DNA from: Mesorhizobium sp. SOD10
GTDB taxonomy: Bacteria > Pseudomonadota > Alphaproteobacteria > Rhizobiales > Rhizobiaceae
Reading direction: 5' to 3'
DNA length: 64,000 nucleotides
NCBI GenBank assembly: GCA_000824805.1
Contig: CCNA01000004.1
Span: 1-64,000, forward strand
Position 1 is the stretch's first letter; each line of letters begins with the position of its first letter. The translations under genes were made by a program, and so were the position numbers. Positions 54,229-64,000 of the stretch are shown piece by piece. A model generated the notes under the pieces. It had not been told where the DNA came from and made no database searches. It was given only the letters and a program-made list of their open reading frames with translations.

Positions 54229-55890
54229 TCAGTTGGCCTGGCGGCGCAGGAAGGCCGGAATCTCCAGCTGGTCGTCTTCCTGGACCGTGCGGGCCTGCGG
54301 CGTCAGCCGGCCCTGATCGTCGAGCTGGCCGCGGCGCGGCGCGTAGAGCTGCGGATCCTGGCTGGCGAGGCGGCGCATCTCGGGCGCGGCCTGGCGCAGC
54401 TTCGGCTCGCGCGGCTGCGCCGGCTGGAGCCGGGCCGGCTCTTCCTCACGCCGGGTAAGGCCATTGGTCAGTCGCTTGATCAGCCCCATCGGACCGCTGT
54501 TCTCATGGTCCGCAGGCCGGGTCTTGGCTTCGACCTCAGCCCTCACCACCGGCGGAAAGTCTTCCACGCGGGGCATGCGCTGCGGGGCCGCGGCCACCGG
54601 CTGCGGCATCTCGCGCTGCGGCGCGGGCTGCTGCATGACCTGCTGCGGCACCACCGGCTGCGGCTGCGGCTGGGCCGGCGGAGCCTGGAAGATCTTGCTC
54701 TGCGGCCGGAAGTCGTCGACCGGCGCGGGCCGCGGCTGCGCCATGGCGGCGGCGTTCGCCTCGGCGAGCTGGATCGCCTCCGCCACCGGATCGACCGCGC
54801 GCGGCTCGTAGGCCTGCGGCTGAACCGGTGCGGGACGGATTTCAGCGGCCGGAGCCGCCGCCGGGCGGGCGGCCGGCTTCTGCGGCGCGCGGATCGAGAT
54901 CGGCGCAGCCGCGATTTCGGCCGCCGACTTGTCGATGCCGGTGGCGACGACCGACACGCGGATCACGCCTTCCAGCTCCTCGTCGAAGGTGGCGCCCAGG
55001 ATGATGTTGGCGTCCTGGTCGACCTCCTCGCGGATGCGGGTCGCGGCTTCGTCCACCTCGAACAGGGTGAGGTCGCGGCCGCCGGTGATCGAGATCAGCA
55101 GGCCCTTGGCGCCCTTCATCGAGGTTTCGTCGAGCAGCGGGTTGGCGATAGCGGCTTCCGCCGCGGCCATCGCGCGGCCCTCGCCCGAAGCCTCGCCCGT
55201 GCCCATCATCGCCTTGCCCATCTCGCGCATCACCGAACGGACGTCGGCGAAGTCGAGGTTGATCAGGCCTTCCTTGACCATTAGGTCGGTGATGCAGGCG
55301 ACGCCCGAGTAGAGCACCTGGTCGGCCATGGCGAAGGCATCGGCGAAGGTGGTCTTGTCATTGGCCAGCCGGAACAGGTTCTGGTTGGGGATGACGATCA
55401 GCGTATCGACGCATTTCTGCAGTTCCTCGATGCCCATGTCGGCCGTCTTCATGCGGCGCTGGCCCTCGAAATGGAACGGCTTGGTGACGACACCGACGGT
55501 GAGGATGCCCTTCTCGCGCGCCGCGCGGGCAACGACCGGAGCAGCGCCCGTGCCGGTGCCGCCGCCCATGCCGGCGGTGACGAAGCACATATGGGTGTTG
55601 GAGAGGTGATCGATGATCTCGTCGATGCACTCTTCCGCCGCCGCGCGGCCGACTTCCGGCTGCGAGCCTGCGCCGAGGCCTTCGGTGACATGCGCGCCGA
55701 GCTGGATCAGCCGCTCGGCCTTCGACATGGTCAGCGCCTGCGCGTCGGTGTTGGCCACCACGAACTCGACGCCGCGCAGGCCGGCTGTGATCATGTTGTT
55801 CACGGCATTGCCGCCGCCGCCGCCGACACCGAACACGGTGATGCGTGGCTTGAGCTCGGTGATGTCCGGCTTCTGCAGATTGATGGTCAT
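54229..55890 (-). CDS. ftsZ: Cell division protein FtsZ
   Basis: This 553-residue tubulin-like GTPase forms the Z-ring. The globular domain has [18 protein letters not shown], the GTPase signature [13 protein letters not shown] and the T7 loop [13 protein letters not shown]. The linker (residues about 320-535) is very long and rich in Pro, Ala and Gln, as in alphaproteobacteria, and the conserved C-terminal peptide [12 protein letters not shown] that binds FtsA is intact. It follows ftsA after a 67-bp gap. Confidence 0.97.
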   Translation of the reverse strand: MTINLQKPDITELKPRITVFGVGGGGGNAVNNMITAGLRGVEFVVANTDAQALTMSKAERLIQLGAHVTEGLGAGSQPEVGRAAAEECIDEIIDHLSNTHMCFVTAGMGGGTGTGAAPVVARAAREKGILTVGVVTKPFHFEGQRRMKTADMGIEELQKCVDTLIVIPNQNLFRLANDKTTFADAFAMADQVLYSGVACITDLMVKEGLINLDFADVRSVMREMGKAMMGTGEASGEGRAMAAAEAAIANPLLDETSMKGAKGLLISITGGRDLTLFEVDEAATRIREEVDQDANIILGATFDEELEGVIRVSVVATGIDKSAAEIAAAPISIRAPQKPAARPAAAPAAEIRPAPVQPQAYEPRAVDPVAEAIQLAEANAAAMAQPRPAPVDDFRPQSKIFQAPPAQPQPQPVVPQQVMQQPAPQREMPQPVAAAPQRMPRVEDFPPVVRAEVEAKTRPADHENSGPMGLIKRLTNGLTRREEEPARLQPAQPREPKLRQAAPEMRRLASQDPQLYAPRRGQLDDQGRLTPQARTVQEDDQLEIPAFLRRQAN

Positions 55891-55957
55891 TGTCTCCGTC
55901 CTTTGCCTTTCCCGCCGCCTCGCCGCTGCGGCCGCCTATGGGGCTGTCCCCGTCAAA

Positions 55958-57265
55958 TTAAAAACTGTCTCTCAACCACTGACTCATGCGATGCAGTTTT
56001 CCGCCCGTTCCGGTCATCCTGAAACCGGAAAGTCCTTTCGCCGAATGGCTCTCGAAGCTCGCCATCTGCGGATAGATCATCAGTCCGACCGGTGTCGAGA
56101 ACGCCGGTCCCTTGGCCGCTTCCGGCAGGCCCGCAACGCCCAGAGGCCGGCCGATGCGAACATTGCGCCCGAGAATGCGGCGCGCCGCTTCCGGCAGGCC
56201 GGCGAGCTGGCTGGCGCCACCGGTGAGCACGACGCGCTTGCCGACGGCATTGCCGTAGCCGGACTTGTTCAGCCGGTCGCGCAGAAGCTCCAGCGTCTCG
56301 TCGATGCGGGCGCGGATGATGCGCGTCATCACCGAGCGCGGGATCTGCAGCGGTACATCGCCCTCCTCGCCGATCGGCTGGATCGAGACGAGGTCGCGAT
56401 CATCCGCGCTGCCGGGCAGCGCCGAGCCATGCATGACCTTCAGCCGCTCCGCGGCATCGAGCGAGGTCGACAGCCCCTTGGCCATGTCGAGCGTCACATG
56501 GTTGCCGCCGATGGCGATGGCGTCACCATGGACGAACTTGCCTTCCGAGAAGACCGAGATGGTCGTCGTGCCGCCGCCCATGTCGATGCAGGCGGCGCCC
56601 ATTTCGAGCTCGTCATCCACCAGCGAGGCAAGCCCGCTGGCATAGGGCGTCGCCACCATGCGCTCCACCGACAGATGCGAGCGGTTGATGCAAAGCTCGA
56701 GATTGCGCATCGGCGCGGCATCGCCCGTCAGCACATGCATGTCGACCCCAAGCGTATCGCCCACCATGCCGCGCGGATCGCGCATGCCACGCTCGGCGTC
56801 GAGCGAGAAGCCGACCGGCAGCGAATGGATCACCTCGCGCTCAGCCCGGAGCGCCTGCTTGGCGCCGGCTGCGAGCACGCGCTTGATGTCGACCTCCTCG
56901 ACCTGATGGCCGCCGAGATTGATCGTCGCCGAGAAGGCTTCGCTCTTAAGGCGGCCCGCCGTCATGTTGACGATGAGGGAATCGACCGTGAGCCCTGCCA
57001 TGCGCTCGGCCGCGTCGACGGCAAGGCGAATGGCATGCTCGGCGCGGTCGAGGTCGACGACCACGCCCGACTTGACGCCCTGCGACTTCTGGTGACCGAT
57101 GCCGATCACCTGGATGCGGTGTGAACGTCCGCGCAAAAGCTTGCCGTCCTCATTGGGCTTCAGCTTCGCCACCACGCAGCAAACCTTGCTGGATCCGACA
57201 TCGAGCACGGTCAGCGTGCCCGACCGGCGCGAAGATGCGTCACCGCTGCCGCCAAGCCAGCTCAT
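55958..57265 (-). CDS. ftsA: Cell division protein FtsA
   Basis: This 435-residue actin-like protein anchors FtsZ to the membrane. Motifs are TVLDVGSSKVCCVVAKLKPN (phosphate 1), CIDMGGGTTTISVFSEGKFV (phosphate 2) and VLTGGASQLAGLPEAARRIL (adenosine). The 1C domain lies between residues about 95 and 175. The C-terminal GGKLHRMSQWLRDSF is the amphipathic membrane-targeting helix. The ATG overlaps the ftsQ stop by four bases. Confidence 0.96.
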   Translation of the reverse strand: MSWLGGSGDASSRRSGTLTVLDVGSSKVCCVVAKLKPNEDGKLLRGRSHRIQVIGIGHQKSQGVKSGVVVDLDRAEHAIRLAVDAAERMAGLTVDSLIVNMTAGRLKSEAFSATINLGGHQVEEVDIKRVLAAGAKQALRAEREVIHSLPVGFSLDAERGMRDPRGMVGDTLGVDMHVLTGDAAPMRNLELCINRSHLSVERMVATPYASGLASLVDDELEMGAACIDMGGGTTTISVFSEGKFVHGDAIAIGGNHVTLDMAKGLSTSLDAAERLKVMHGSALPGSADDRDLVSIQPIGEEGDVPLQIPRSVMTRIIRARIDETLELLRDRLNKSGYGNAVGKRVVLTGGASQLAGLPEAARRILGRNVRIGRPLGVAGLPEAAKGPAFSTPVGLMIYPQMASFESHSAKGLSGFRMTGTGGKLHRMSQWLRDSF

Positions 57266-58206
57266 ATCTTGGTCTCCGCCTTGCGCTTGGCCAGGTTCTT
57301 CGGCTTGTCGCTGAGCGCGGCTTCGCGCTGCGTCGCCGCCTCCGGCGAGAGCTCCACCACCAGCCGGTCGGAAAGCCGCATGTCGACGGCGGCGATGTCG
57401 CGCGTCAGCAACCCGTTGTTATGGTCGATCTTGACCAGCTCCGCGATCGCCTGATCCTCGCCGTCTTCCGGCAGCTTGATCGTGATGCCGTTTTCCAGCC
57501 TCAGGTCCCAGCGGCGCTCGCCGACCCGGATGTAGCCTTTGACCCGCGCCGCGAGCTCGGGATAGCGCTTAATCTTGTCGAGAAAGGCCGGCGCCATCGC
57601 CGGCGCGCCCGCGCCGATGATCAGCGGAAGCAGCGCCTGCTTGCCGCCAGAGAACGGCGCGATCACCTCGCCAGACCGCTCGATGACCGAAACCGAAGTG
57701 CCCTGCTGCCAGAGCGCGAAGGGCTCGCGCTCCTGGATGCGCACTTCCAGCGTATGCGGGTAGATCTTGCGCACAGCCGCGCCCTCGACCCAGGGCAGCG
57801 TCGCGATGCGCTCACGCGCGGCCTCGGCATCGAAGCCGATCAGCGATGTCCAGCCGTCGAGGCCGAGCCGGTCCAGCACATCGATCTCGGAGGTCTGGCG
57901 GTTGCCGACGACCTTGATCTGGTCGACGGCAAAGCCGGTGCGCGCCGTCACGCCCTGCACGACGCTGTCGGCATAGCCGCCGAGATAGGCGCCATAGGCG
58001 CTGCTCGATGCGATCAGCGCGGCGGAAAGGATTGCCGCCGAAAAGCGCGGCGCCTCGTACTCGCCGCCGCACAGGCGCGCCAGCAAGCGCACCGGACGGC
58101 GGAGCTGACGCGGCAACACGAAACGGTCGAATGACAGCGACATGCCGAACAGCGCGGACCGAGCCGCACCGCCGCCATTACCCTGTCCCCACCTCAACGC
58201 AGACAC
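57262..58206 (-). CDS. ftsQ: Cell division protein FtsQ
   Basis: This 314-residue bitopic divisome protein has a short cytoplasmic N-terminus, one membrane helix ([20 protein letters not shown]) and a POTRA domain ([20 protein letters not shown]) followed by the beta domain. The start is taken as GTG at 58206, preceded by a strong GGAGGACG that lies inside the end of ddl; an ATG at 58227 is less well placed. It overlaps ddl by 13 bases, so coupling is likely. Confidence 0.92.
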   Translation of the reverse strand: MSALRWGQGNGGGAARSALFGMSLSFDRFVLPRQLRRPVRLLARLCGGEYEAPRFSAAILSAALIASSSAYGAYLGGYADSVVQGVTARTGFAVDQIKVVGNRQTSEIDVLDRLGLDGWTSLIGFDAEAARERIATLPWVEGAAVRKIYPHTLEVRIQEREPFALWQQGTSVSVIERSGEVIAPFSGGKQALLPLIIGAGAPAMAPAFLDKIKRYPELAARVKGYIRVGERRWDLRLENGITIKLPEDGEDQAIAELVKIDHNNGLLTRDIAAVDMRLSDRLVVELSPEAATQREAALSDKPKNLAKRKAETKI

Positions 58207-59120
58207 GAAGCGTCCTCCACCATCCAACTCAACAAATCGCCGAACGAGTGTCCCGCTTGCGCGGCGATTTCAGGCACCAGAGACGTCGGCGTCATGCCCG
58301 GCTGAGTGTTGACCTCGAGCCAGACAACCTCGCCGTTTTCGGAGTGACGGTCGTCGTAACGGAAGTCCGATCGGGAAACGCCCCGGCAACCAATGGCAAG
58401 ATGAGCCTTGAGGGCCAGTGTCTGTATTTTTTGGTAAATATTCGGTGAAATTTTAGCAGGGATTTCGTGTTTTGATCCGCCGGGAACGTATTTTGAATCG
58501 TAATCGTAGAAGGAATGCCCGGTCGGGATGATCTCGCAGACGCCGAGCGCCACATCGCCCATCACCGCGCAGGTCAACTCGCGCCCATGGATGTAGCGCT
58601 CGACCATGACGGTCTCGCCATATTGCCATTCGGTCGAGCCGATCACCTGCGGCGGATGCGACTGCCCTTCATGCACGATGACCACGCCGAAGCTCGATCC
58701 CTCATTGACCGGCTTGACCACATAAGGCGGCTTCATCGGATGCCTGTTCCGCACGGCGAAGCGGTTGACCACCTTGGATTCCGCCACCGGGATGCCGGAC
58801 GCCTTGGCAATCTTCTTGGCCTGCTCCTTGTTCATGGCCAGCGCCGAAGCGAGCACACCCGAATGGGTGTAGGGAATTGCGAGATATTCGAGAATTCCCT
58901 GGATGGTGCCATCCTCGCCGAACGGACCGTGCAGTGCATTGAAGGCGACGTCGGGCTTGAGTTCGGCAAGCACAGCCCCGACATCGCGCGAAACATCGAC
59001 GCGGGTAACTTGGTAGCCTTCACTCTCGAGCGCATCCGCACACGCCTTCCCCGAGGACAGAGACACGGGCCGTTCCGAGGAGAATCCTCCCAGGAGCACA
59101 GCCACATGTTTCTTCTTCAT
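58194..59120 (-). CDS. ddl: D-alanine--D-alanine ligase Ddl
   Basis: This 308-residue ATP-grasp enzyme makes D-Ala-D-Ala for peptidoglycan. The start at 59120 opens [20 protein letters not shown]. Conserved parts are [34 protein letters not shown] and [18 protein letters not shown] (metal and substrate site). It precedes ftsQ with overlap. No convincing promoter was found in the 383-bp region upstream. Confidence 0.95.
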   Translation of the reverse strand: MKKKHVAVLLGGFSSERPVSLSSGKACADALESEGYQVTRVDVSRDVGAVLAELKPDVAFNALHGPFGEDGTIQGILEYLAIPYTHSGVLASALAMNKEQAKKIAKASGIPVAESKVVNRFAVRNRHPMKPPYVVKPVNEGSSFGVVIVHEGQSHPPQVIGSTEWQYGETVMVERYIHGRELTCAVMGDVALGVCEIIPTGHSFYDYDSKYVPGGSKHEIPAKISPNIYQKIQTLALKAHLAIGCRGVSRSDFRYDDRHSENGEVVWLEVNTQPGMTPTSLVPEIAAQAGHSFGDLLSWMVEDASCLR

Positions 59121-59400
59121 TCCCGTCACCCCTCTCACGCCGGGCCTGCAACCGATATTCCCGCACCGCATTTCCGAGCGTTGAGTCCGAGTCTTCCGGC
59201 AGGTTGCCCCCCCAGACGGAAAACGCGGCTGAACGCGTCGAACGACTCAAATCAGGAAACGCTTTAGGGCAGAGAATCAGAGAGTTGATTCGCTGGCAAG
59301 TACCTATGATTCCGAGAGATTCACTTTCCGCGAAAACAAGCGAGAAAAGTGTGTTGTTGAGTCTTTGCGGCAACGGTTGACGCCGCCGCAGGGCACGGAA

Positions 59401-59419
59401 GTTCAAGTACTACTTGAAC
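59401..59419. promoter_or_regulatory. Perfect 19-bp palindrome upstream of ddl
   Basis: GTTCAAGTA, C, TACTTGAAC has perfect 9-bp arms. It lies 281 bp upstream of the ddl ATG and 85 bp downstream of murB. It could be an operator or a terminator arm; no T-run follows. Confidence 0.45.
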
Positions 59420-59442
59420 GTCACAGGGAGCCGAGATGTGGC

Positions 59443-59497
59443 GAGATTCAGGTCAGGCCGAGCCGCCATTCGCAGGCCGGTCTCACCTGAATATCAG
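59443..59497. repeat. Palindromic element downstream of murB
   Basis: ATTCAGGT (59446-59453) and ACCTGAAT (59485-59492) form perfect 8-bp arms enclosing TTCGCAGGCCGG, which is also in the element after recN. It sits directly after the murB stop on the minus strand, probably as terminator or palindromic repeat. Confidence 0.6.
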
Positions 59498-59503
59498 CGC
59501 ACC

Positions 59504-60469
59504 TCAAAGGAGCTGGCCGAGGAACTCCTGCACCGCGTGGCCCGGCCTGAAATTACCAAGCCGCTTGATCTCCCAGTGCAGCCGGATGCCGGAATTCTCG
59601 AGCACCCGCGCCCGCACCGTCTCGCCGAGATATTCGAGGTCGTAGCCGGTGGCCGTGCCGGTGTTGATCATGAAGTTGCAATGCATAGGCGACATCTGCG
59701 CGCCTCCGATCATCAGCCCGCGGCAGCCGGCCTTGTCGATTTCCTTCCAGGCCGAACTGCCTTCCGGGTTCTTGAAGGTCGAGCCGCCGGTCTTCTCCCT
59801 AATCGGCTGCACCGTCTCGCGATGGTTCTGCACCGCATCCATCGCCGCCTTGATCGCCGCCTTGTCTTCGGGAAACCCTTCGAAAACGGCTGAGGTGAAG
59901 ATCAGCCCCGAAGGCGCGGATGAGTGGCGATAGGCATAACCCATATCGGCGTTGCTCAGCGTATGGAGATTGCCCTTGCGGTCCAGCGCCCTTACCTCGA
60001 CGACCCGCTCGCGGGTCTCGACGCCGTTGGCGCCGGCATTCATCCTGAGCGCGCCGCCAACCGCGCCGGGGATGCCGTGGTAGAAATGGAAGCCGCCGAT
60101 ACCGGCTTCGTAAGCCACCGCGGCGATACGTTTGTCCGGCGTTGCCGCTCCCGCCTTGATCGTGGTCGGCCCGGTAGCCTCGGCCTCGCCGAAGCCTTTG
60201 GCCGAGAGCCTGACGACGAAACCGGAAATGCCGCCGTCGCGCACCAGAAGGTTCGAGCCGACGCCGACCACCATGACCGGTATTTCTTCCGGCACGGCGC
60301 GCAGGAAGGCAGCGAGGTCTTCCTCGTCGGCCGGCTGGAACAGCGCCTCCGCCAGGCCGCCGGCCCGGAACCAGGTGATCTTGTCCATTTCGGCGTTCGG
60401 CGTGACGCGGCCGCGCAGGCCGGAAAGCTTGTCGCCGAGCTTGTCGATCAGGTCCTGGCCGCGCATCAT
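59504..60469 (-). CDS. murB: UDP-N-acetylenolpyruvoylglucosamine reductase MurB
   Basis: This 321-residue FAD enzyme reduces the enolpyruvyl intermediate to UDP-MurNAc. FAD-binding parts are [20 protein letters not shown] and [20 protein letters not shown]; the catalytic Ser is in [11 protein letters not shown] and the C-terminal Glu in [10 protein letters not shown]. The start at 60469 ([12 protein letters not shown]) overlaps the murC stop by four bases. Confidence 0.95.
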   Translation of the reverse strand: MMRGQDLIDKLGDKLSGLRGRVTPNAEMDKITWFRAGGLAEALFQPADEEDLAAFLRAVPEEIPVMVVGVGSNLLVRDGGISGFVVRLSAKGFGEAEATGPTTIKAGAATPDKRIAAVAYEAGIGGFHFYHGIPGAVGGALRMNAGANGVETRERVVEVRALDRKGNLHTLSNADMGYAYRHSSAPSGLIFTSAVFEGFPEDKAAIKAAMDAVQNHRETVQPIREKTGGSTFKNPEGSSAWKEIDKAGCRGLMIGGAQMSPMHCNFMINTGTATGYDLEYLGETVRARVLENSGIRLHWEIKRLGNFRPGHAVQEFLGQLL

Positions 60470-61872
60470 GAGGGCGTCCCCCCAAGTTCCTTGGGCAGCG
60501 CATAGGCCCATTGCGTGATGTTGCCGGCGCCGAGGAAGATGACGAAATCGCCAGGCTTGGCAAGCTCGCGAATGACGGGCGCGATTGCCGCCTGACCATC
60601 GATATAGCGTGCGTCGCGGTGCCCGCCGGAGCGGATGCGCGACACCAGCGCGTCGGACGTCACGCCTTCGATAGGTTCCTCGCCGGCCGCATAGACCGGC
60701 GCTACCATGACCGTATCGGCGTCGTTGAAGCAGACCGAGAATTCCTCGAAGAGATCGTGCAGCCGGGTGAAGCGATGCGGCTGCGCGATGGCGATCACCC
60801 GCCCCTTGGTCGCGCTGCGCGCGGCCTTCAGCACCGCCGCGATCTCGACCGGATGATGGCCGTAGTCGTCGAACACCTCGACGCCGTCCCAGGAGCCGGT
60901 GTGGGTGAAGCGCCGCTTGACGCCGGCGAATGAGGACAAGCCTTTCTTGATCGCCTCGGCCGACAGGCCAAGCTCATGCGCGACCGCGATCGCCGCGGTG
61001 GCGTTGGAGACATTGTGCCGGCCCGGCATCGGCAGACGCAGCCCCGCGATCGTCGTCGCGCCGCGGCCCTTTCGGTCGCGGATCACCACGTCGAACTCTG
61101 ACGCCGCCCCGTCCATGCGATGGTTGGTGAAGCGCACGTCGGCCTGCGCGTTCTCGCCATAGGTGATGACGCGCCGGTCCTCGATGCGGCCGACCAGCGC
61201 CTGCACTTCCGGATGGTCGGTGCACATCACGCCGAAGCCGTAGAACGGCACGTTCTCGACGAACTGGCGGAAGGCCTCGCGCACCTTGTCGAAGCTGCCA
61301 TAGTGGTCGAGGTGCTCGGGATCTATGTTGGTGACGACGGCGATGTCGGCCGGCAGTTTCAGAAAGGTGCCGTCGCTCTCGTCGGCTTCGACCACCATCC
61401 ACTCGCCGTCGCCCATGCGCGCATTGGTGCCATAGGCGTTGATGATGCCGCCATTGATGACGGTCGGGTCGAGCCCGCCGGCCTCGAGCAGCGTCGCCAC
61501 CATGGAGGTGGTCGTCGTCTTGCCATGCGTGCCGCCGATGGCGACGGCCTGGCGGAAACGCATCAGTTCGGCCAGCATCTCGGCCCGGCGCACGACCGGC
61601 AAAAGCTTCTCGCGCGCGGCTTTCAGTTCCGGGTTCGACTTTTTGATCGCGGTGGAAACGACCACGACTTCGGCGTCGCCGAGATTCTCGGCCTTGTGGC
61701 CGACAAAGCATTCGATGCCTTTGTCGCGCAGCCGCTGCACATTGGCGCCGTCGGCCTGGTCGGAGCCCTGCACCTTGTAGCCCAGATTGTGCAGCACCTC
61801 GGCGATGCCGCTCATGCCGATGCCGCCGATGCCGATGAAATGCACGAGGCCGATCGTCTGCGGCATCTTCAT
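60466..61872 (-). CDS. murC: UDP-N-acetylmuramate--L-alanine ligase MurC
   Basis: This 468-residue Mur ligase adds L-Ala to UDP-MurNAc. Features are the Rossmann start [20 protein letters not shown], the ATP loop [44 protein letters not shown] and [12 protein letters not shown]. The ATG overlaps the murG stop by four bases, and its own stop overlaps murB. Confidence 0.97.
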   Translation of the reverse strand: MKMPQTIGLVHFIGIGGIGMSGIAEVLHNLGYKVQGSDQADGANVQRLRDKGIECFVGHKAENLGDAEVVVVSTAIKKSNPELKAAREKLLPVVRRAEMLAELMRFRQAVAIGGTHGKTTTTSMVATLLEAGGLDPTVINGGIINAYGTNARMGDGEWMVVEADESDGTFLKLPADIAVVTNIDPEHLDHYGSFDKVREAFRQFVENVPFYGFGVMCTDHPEVQALVGRIEDRRVITYGENAQADVRFTNHRMDGAASEFDVVIRDRKGRGATTIAGLRLPMPGRHNVSNATAAIAVAHELGLSAEAIKKGLSSFAGVKRRFTHTGSWDGVEVFDDYGHHPVEIAAVLKAARSATKGRVIAIAQPHRFTRLHDLFEEFSVCFNDADTVMVAPVYAAGEEPIEGVTSDALVSRIRSGGHRDARYIDGQAAIAPVIRELAKPGDFVIFLGAGNITQWAYALPKELGGTPS

Positions 61873-62993
61873 GGGCGCGTCCTCCTGTAGTCCGAAACCG
61901 TTTTGCCGGACGCAATAGCCTCTGTCAGATCGGCGAGCAACCGCGCCGCGTTCGGTTTCCCGGCCGAGCGGGCGGCGGCGGCCATGACCGCCAGCCGGTT
62001 CGGATCCTTGATCAACCCGCCGACGAGTTCGGCGATCCGCTCCGCCGACAGCGTCGACTGCGGATGGAGCTCGGCCCCGCCGGCGGCGGCAAGGGCCGCG
62101 GCATTCGCCGCCTGGTCGTGGTCGAGCGCGTGCGGATAAGGCACCAGCAGCGCCGGCCGCCCGATGACGGCGATTTCCGAAACCGTCGAGGCGCCGGAGC
62201 GCGACATCACCAGATGCGCCGCGCCAATGCGCGCCGCCATGTCGGTGAAGAAGGGCGAGACCTGGGCGTCGACACCGAGATCGGCATAGGCCGCCTTCAC
62301 CCGCGCCACATCCTCGGCGCGCGCCTGTTGGGTGATGACCAGCCGCTTGCGCTGGTCTGGCGGCAGCAGCGCGATCGCCGCCGGAACGGCATCGGAAAAG
62401 AATTGCGCGCCCTGGCTGCCGCCGAACACCAGGAAGCGAAACGGCTCGCCCTCGTTCGAAGCGACATAGGGCGCCTTGGCTGCCTCGAGGATCTGCGGCC
62501 TGACCGGATTGCCGGTGGTCACCGTCTTTGCGCCGGCGGCGGTCGCCCCTTCCGGCAGAAAGCCGCCGGCTATCGCGTCGACGCGGCCGGCGAGCGCCTT
62601 GTTGGCGCGGCCCATGACGGCGTTCTGCTCATGGATCAGCGTCGGCACTCTTCGCCTTGTTGCCGCATAGAGCGGCGGCAGCGTCGGATAGCCGCCGAAG
62701 CCGACGACCGCCTCTGGCTTGATCCTGGCGATCACCCGGCTGGCCTCACGCACACCCTGCCAGATTTTCCAGAAGGCCGAGAGCATGGCGACCGGGTTCT
62801 TGGAACCCAGCGTGGCCGAAGGGATCGTGTGAGTGTCGGCTGCCGGGAAATGGCGGGAATAGCGTTCGGCGCGTTGGTCGGTGGCAAGATGCACCTTCCA
62901 GCCGCGGTCGATCAATTCATGCGCGAGCGCTTCGGCCGGAAACAGATGTCCGCCCGTTCCACCGGCTGCTAGGAGGATAACACCCTTCGCCAT
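61869..62993 (-). CDS. murG: Lipid II synthase MurG
   Basis: This 374-residue membrane-associated glycosyltransferase adds GlcNAc to lipid I. It has [20 protein letters not shown] (the first Gly-rich loop), [32 protein letters not shown] and the UDP-GlcNAc site [20 protein letters not shown]. It starts six bases after ftsW and overlaps murC by four bases. Confidence 0.96.
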   Translation of the reverse strand: MAKGVILLAAGGTGGHLFPAEALAHELIDRGWKVHLATDQRAERYSRHFPAADTHTIPSATLGSKNPVAMLSAFWKIWQGVREASRVIARIKPEAVVGFGGYPTLPPLYAATRRRVPTLIHEQNAVMGRANKALAGRVDAIAGGFLPEGATAAGAKTVTTGNPVRPQILEAAKAPYVASNEGEPFRFLVFGGSQGAQFFSDAVPAAIALLPPDQRKRLVITQQARAEDVARVKAAYADLGVDAQVSPFFTDMAARIGAAHLVMSRSGASTVSEIAVIGRPALLVPYPHALDHDQAANAAALAAAGGAELHPQSTLSAERIAELVGGLIKDPNRLAVMAAAARSAGKPNAARLLADLTEAIASGKTVSDYRRTRP

Positions 62994-62999
62994 CCTGCC

Positions 63000-64000
63000 T
63001 CATTCCGCCGGCATTGCGCGCTGCGAAAGGGCGAAGCCCATCTGCTTGCGCTTTTCCGGCCGCTTGCGCGTCAATGCGAGCACCATGCCCATCGAAATGG
63101 CGATGGCGATCTGCGAGGAGCCGCCATAGGAGATGAAGGGCAGAGTCATGCCCTTGGCCGGCATCAGCTGCAGGTTCACGCACATGTTGATGGCCGATTG
63201 CAGGCCGAAGACGGTGACGAGGCCGCCCACCGCATAGCGGGTGAAATCATCGTATTCCTTGAGCGCGATGCTCAAGCCGCGCAGCACGATGAAGGCGAAG
63301 ATCGACATGATGAAGAAGCACATGATCAGCCCGAACTCCTCGCCGGCGACCGAGAAGACGAAGTCGGTATGAGCATCCGGAACAATGCGCTTGACGGTTC
63401 CCTCACCCGGCCCGACACCGAACCAACTGCCGTTGATCAGTGCCTCGCGGCCCATGTCGACCTGGAACGTATCGCCTTCGCCAGTCAAAAACTTGTCAAT
63501 GCGCAGGGCAACATGCGGGAACACCGAATAGGCGGCGAACAGGCCGCCTGCCCCGACGATGCCGAGAGCCACGATCCACAGCCACGGCAGGCCGGCCATG
63601 AAGAACATCACGCCCCAGGTGCCGGTCACCAGCATGGTCTGGCCGAGATCGGGCTGCGCCACCAGAAGCGAGATGACCAGCGCAAGCAAAAGCATGGCGA
63701 ACAGATTGCCGGGAATGTCGGGCTGGCGCTTGTGCTCGGCAAAGAGCCACGCGCAGATGATGACGAAGGCGGGTTTCAGGAATTCCGACGGCTGGATGGA
63801 AAGCCCGGCGAGCGACACCCAGCGCCGCGCGCCCTTCACCTCGACGCCGATGTAGAGCACCGCCACCATCAGCACCAGCATGATGCACAGCATCACCAGC
63901 GACATGCGCCTGATCTGCCGCGCCTCCAGGAAGGAGACCGCAAGCATGACGATGAGCGCCGGGATGGTGAAGATGACCTGCCTGGTGGCGAAGTGAAAGC
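63000..64000 (-). CDS. ftsW: Lipid II polymerase FtsW (partial, runs off right edge)
   Basis: The minus strand stays open to the window edge, giving at least 333 residues without a start codon for the full protein. SEDS-family features are SIQPSEFLKPAFVIICAWLF, DLGQTMLVTGTWGVMFFM, FGVGPGEGTVKRIVPDAHTD, FSVAGEEFGLIMCFFIMSIF and LMPAKGMTLPFISYGGSS. The last shows the conserved loop of the glycosyltransferase. At least seven membrane helices are visible. It is the first visible gene of the cluster; its N-terminal part lies outside. Confidence 0.95.
   Translation of the reverse strand, partial: FHFATRQVIFTIPALIVMLAVSFLEARQIRRMSLVMLCIMLVLMVAVLYIGVEVKGARRWVSLAGLSIQPSEFLKPAFVIICAWLFAEHKRQPDIPGNLFAMLLLALVISLLVAQPDLGQTMLVTGTWGVMFFMAGLPWLWIVALGIVGAGGLFAAYSVFPHVALRIDKFLTGEGDTFQVDMGREALINGSWFGVGPGEGTVKRIVPDAHTDFVFSVAGEEFGLIMCFFIMSIFAFIVLRGLSIALKEYDDFTRYAVGGLVTVFGLQSAINMCVNLQLMPAKGMTLPFISYGGSSQIAIAISMGMVLALTRKRPEKRKQMGFALSQRAMPAE

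Larger units (their letters stand above)
59121..59503. other. 383-bp gap between ddl and murB with two palindromes
   Basis: No gene is supported. GTTCAAGTACTACTTGAAC (59401-59419) is a perfect 9-bp inverted repeat around one base, and a second palindrome lies at 59443-59497. The rest is A+T-richer than the genes and probably holds the ddl promoter. Confidence 0.6.

Noticed and set aside
59020..59406. Minus-strand frame upstream of ddl
   Set aside because: It overlaps ddl in another frame, has no start context, and its translation shows no domain.

Overview
The window looks like a chromosomal segment of an alphaproteobacterium of the order Hyphomicrobiales, most likely Mesorhizobium or a close Phyllobacteriaceae relative. 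The reasons are a high G+C content, a circularly permuted two-piece tmRNA whose tag reads ANDNYAEARLAA, an alpha-type SspB, the typical alphaproteobacterial order of the division/cell-wall cluster, and several dispersed palindromic repeats of the rhizobial type. No phage, plasmid, transposase, CRISPR array or rRNA gene was seen, and no tRNA was recognised.

Left part (1-9.1 kb): a molybdate block (a short ModE-like regulator, modC, modB, modA and a divergent stand-alone molbindin), thyA, a DUF2853 gene, the permuted ssrA (tmRNA), a small AAA ATPase, a Bcr/CflA drug efflux pump with a divergent TetR regulator, and sspB with two small genes. tmRNA tags stalled nascent chains and SspB delivers tagged proteins to ClpXP, so two parts of one quality-control pathway lie about 3 kb apart.

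Middle part (9.1-47 kb), mostly accessory metabolism and transport: a CLC chloride transporter with a divergent MarR regulator; a giant AsmA-like protein with a TolA-like tail; a decayed DyP-peroxidase fragment and a frameshifted conserved gene; a GlcD-like FAD oxidase; a hotdog thioesterase; an Lrp regulator divergent from an RhtA-like exporter; a Tat-type dienelactone hydrolase; membrane PQQ glucose dehydrogenase; a UvrD helicase with an internal in-frame insert; a LacI-controlled sugar cluster (single-ATPase CUT2 transporter, TIM-barrel isomerase, Gfo/Idh oxidoreductase); a secreted phytase-like esterase; MATE and MFS efflux proteins; a TMEM175-type channel; an SDR; a low-affinity iron permease-like protein; a hexapeptide acetyltransferase; CreA; SCO; PrmA; aminopeptidase P; and the AzlCD exporter. 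Many divergent gene pairs carry clear palindromes that are candidate operators.

Right part (47-64 kb): a nearly unbroken minus-strand run ftsW-murG-murC-murB-ddl-ftsQ-ftsA-ftsZ-lpxC-bamD-recN-ligA-DUF2461, covering late peptidoglycan precursor synthesis, the divisome, lipid A commitment, outer-membrane assembly and DNA repair. Overlapping stops and starts (murC/murB, murG/murC, ftsQ/ftsA, ligA/DUF2461) indicate translational coupling. ftsW runs off the right edge.

No clearly novel system was found. The observations most worth a second look are a 24-bp near-tandem array of bulged palindromes at 39.0 kb, the UvrD insert, a split ModE/molbindin arrangement with a strong ModE box, an apparently leaderless TetR promoter, several operator-like palindromes between divergent genes, and a shared palindromic element directly downstream of recN and murB.
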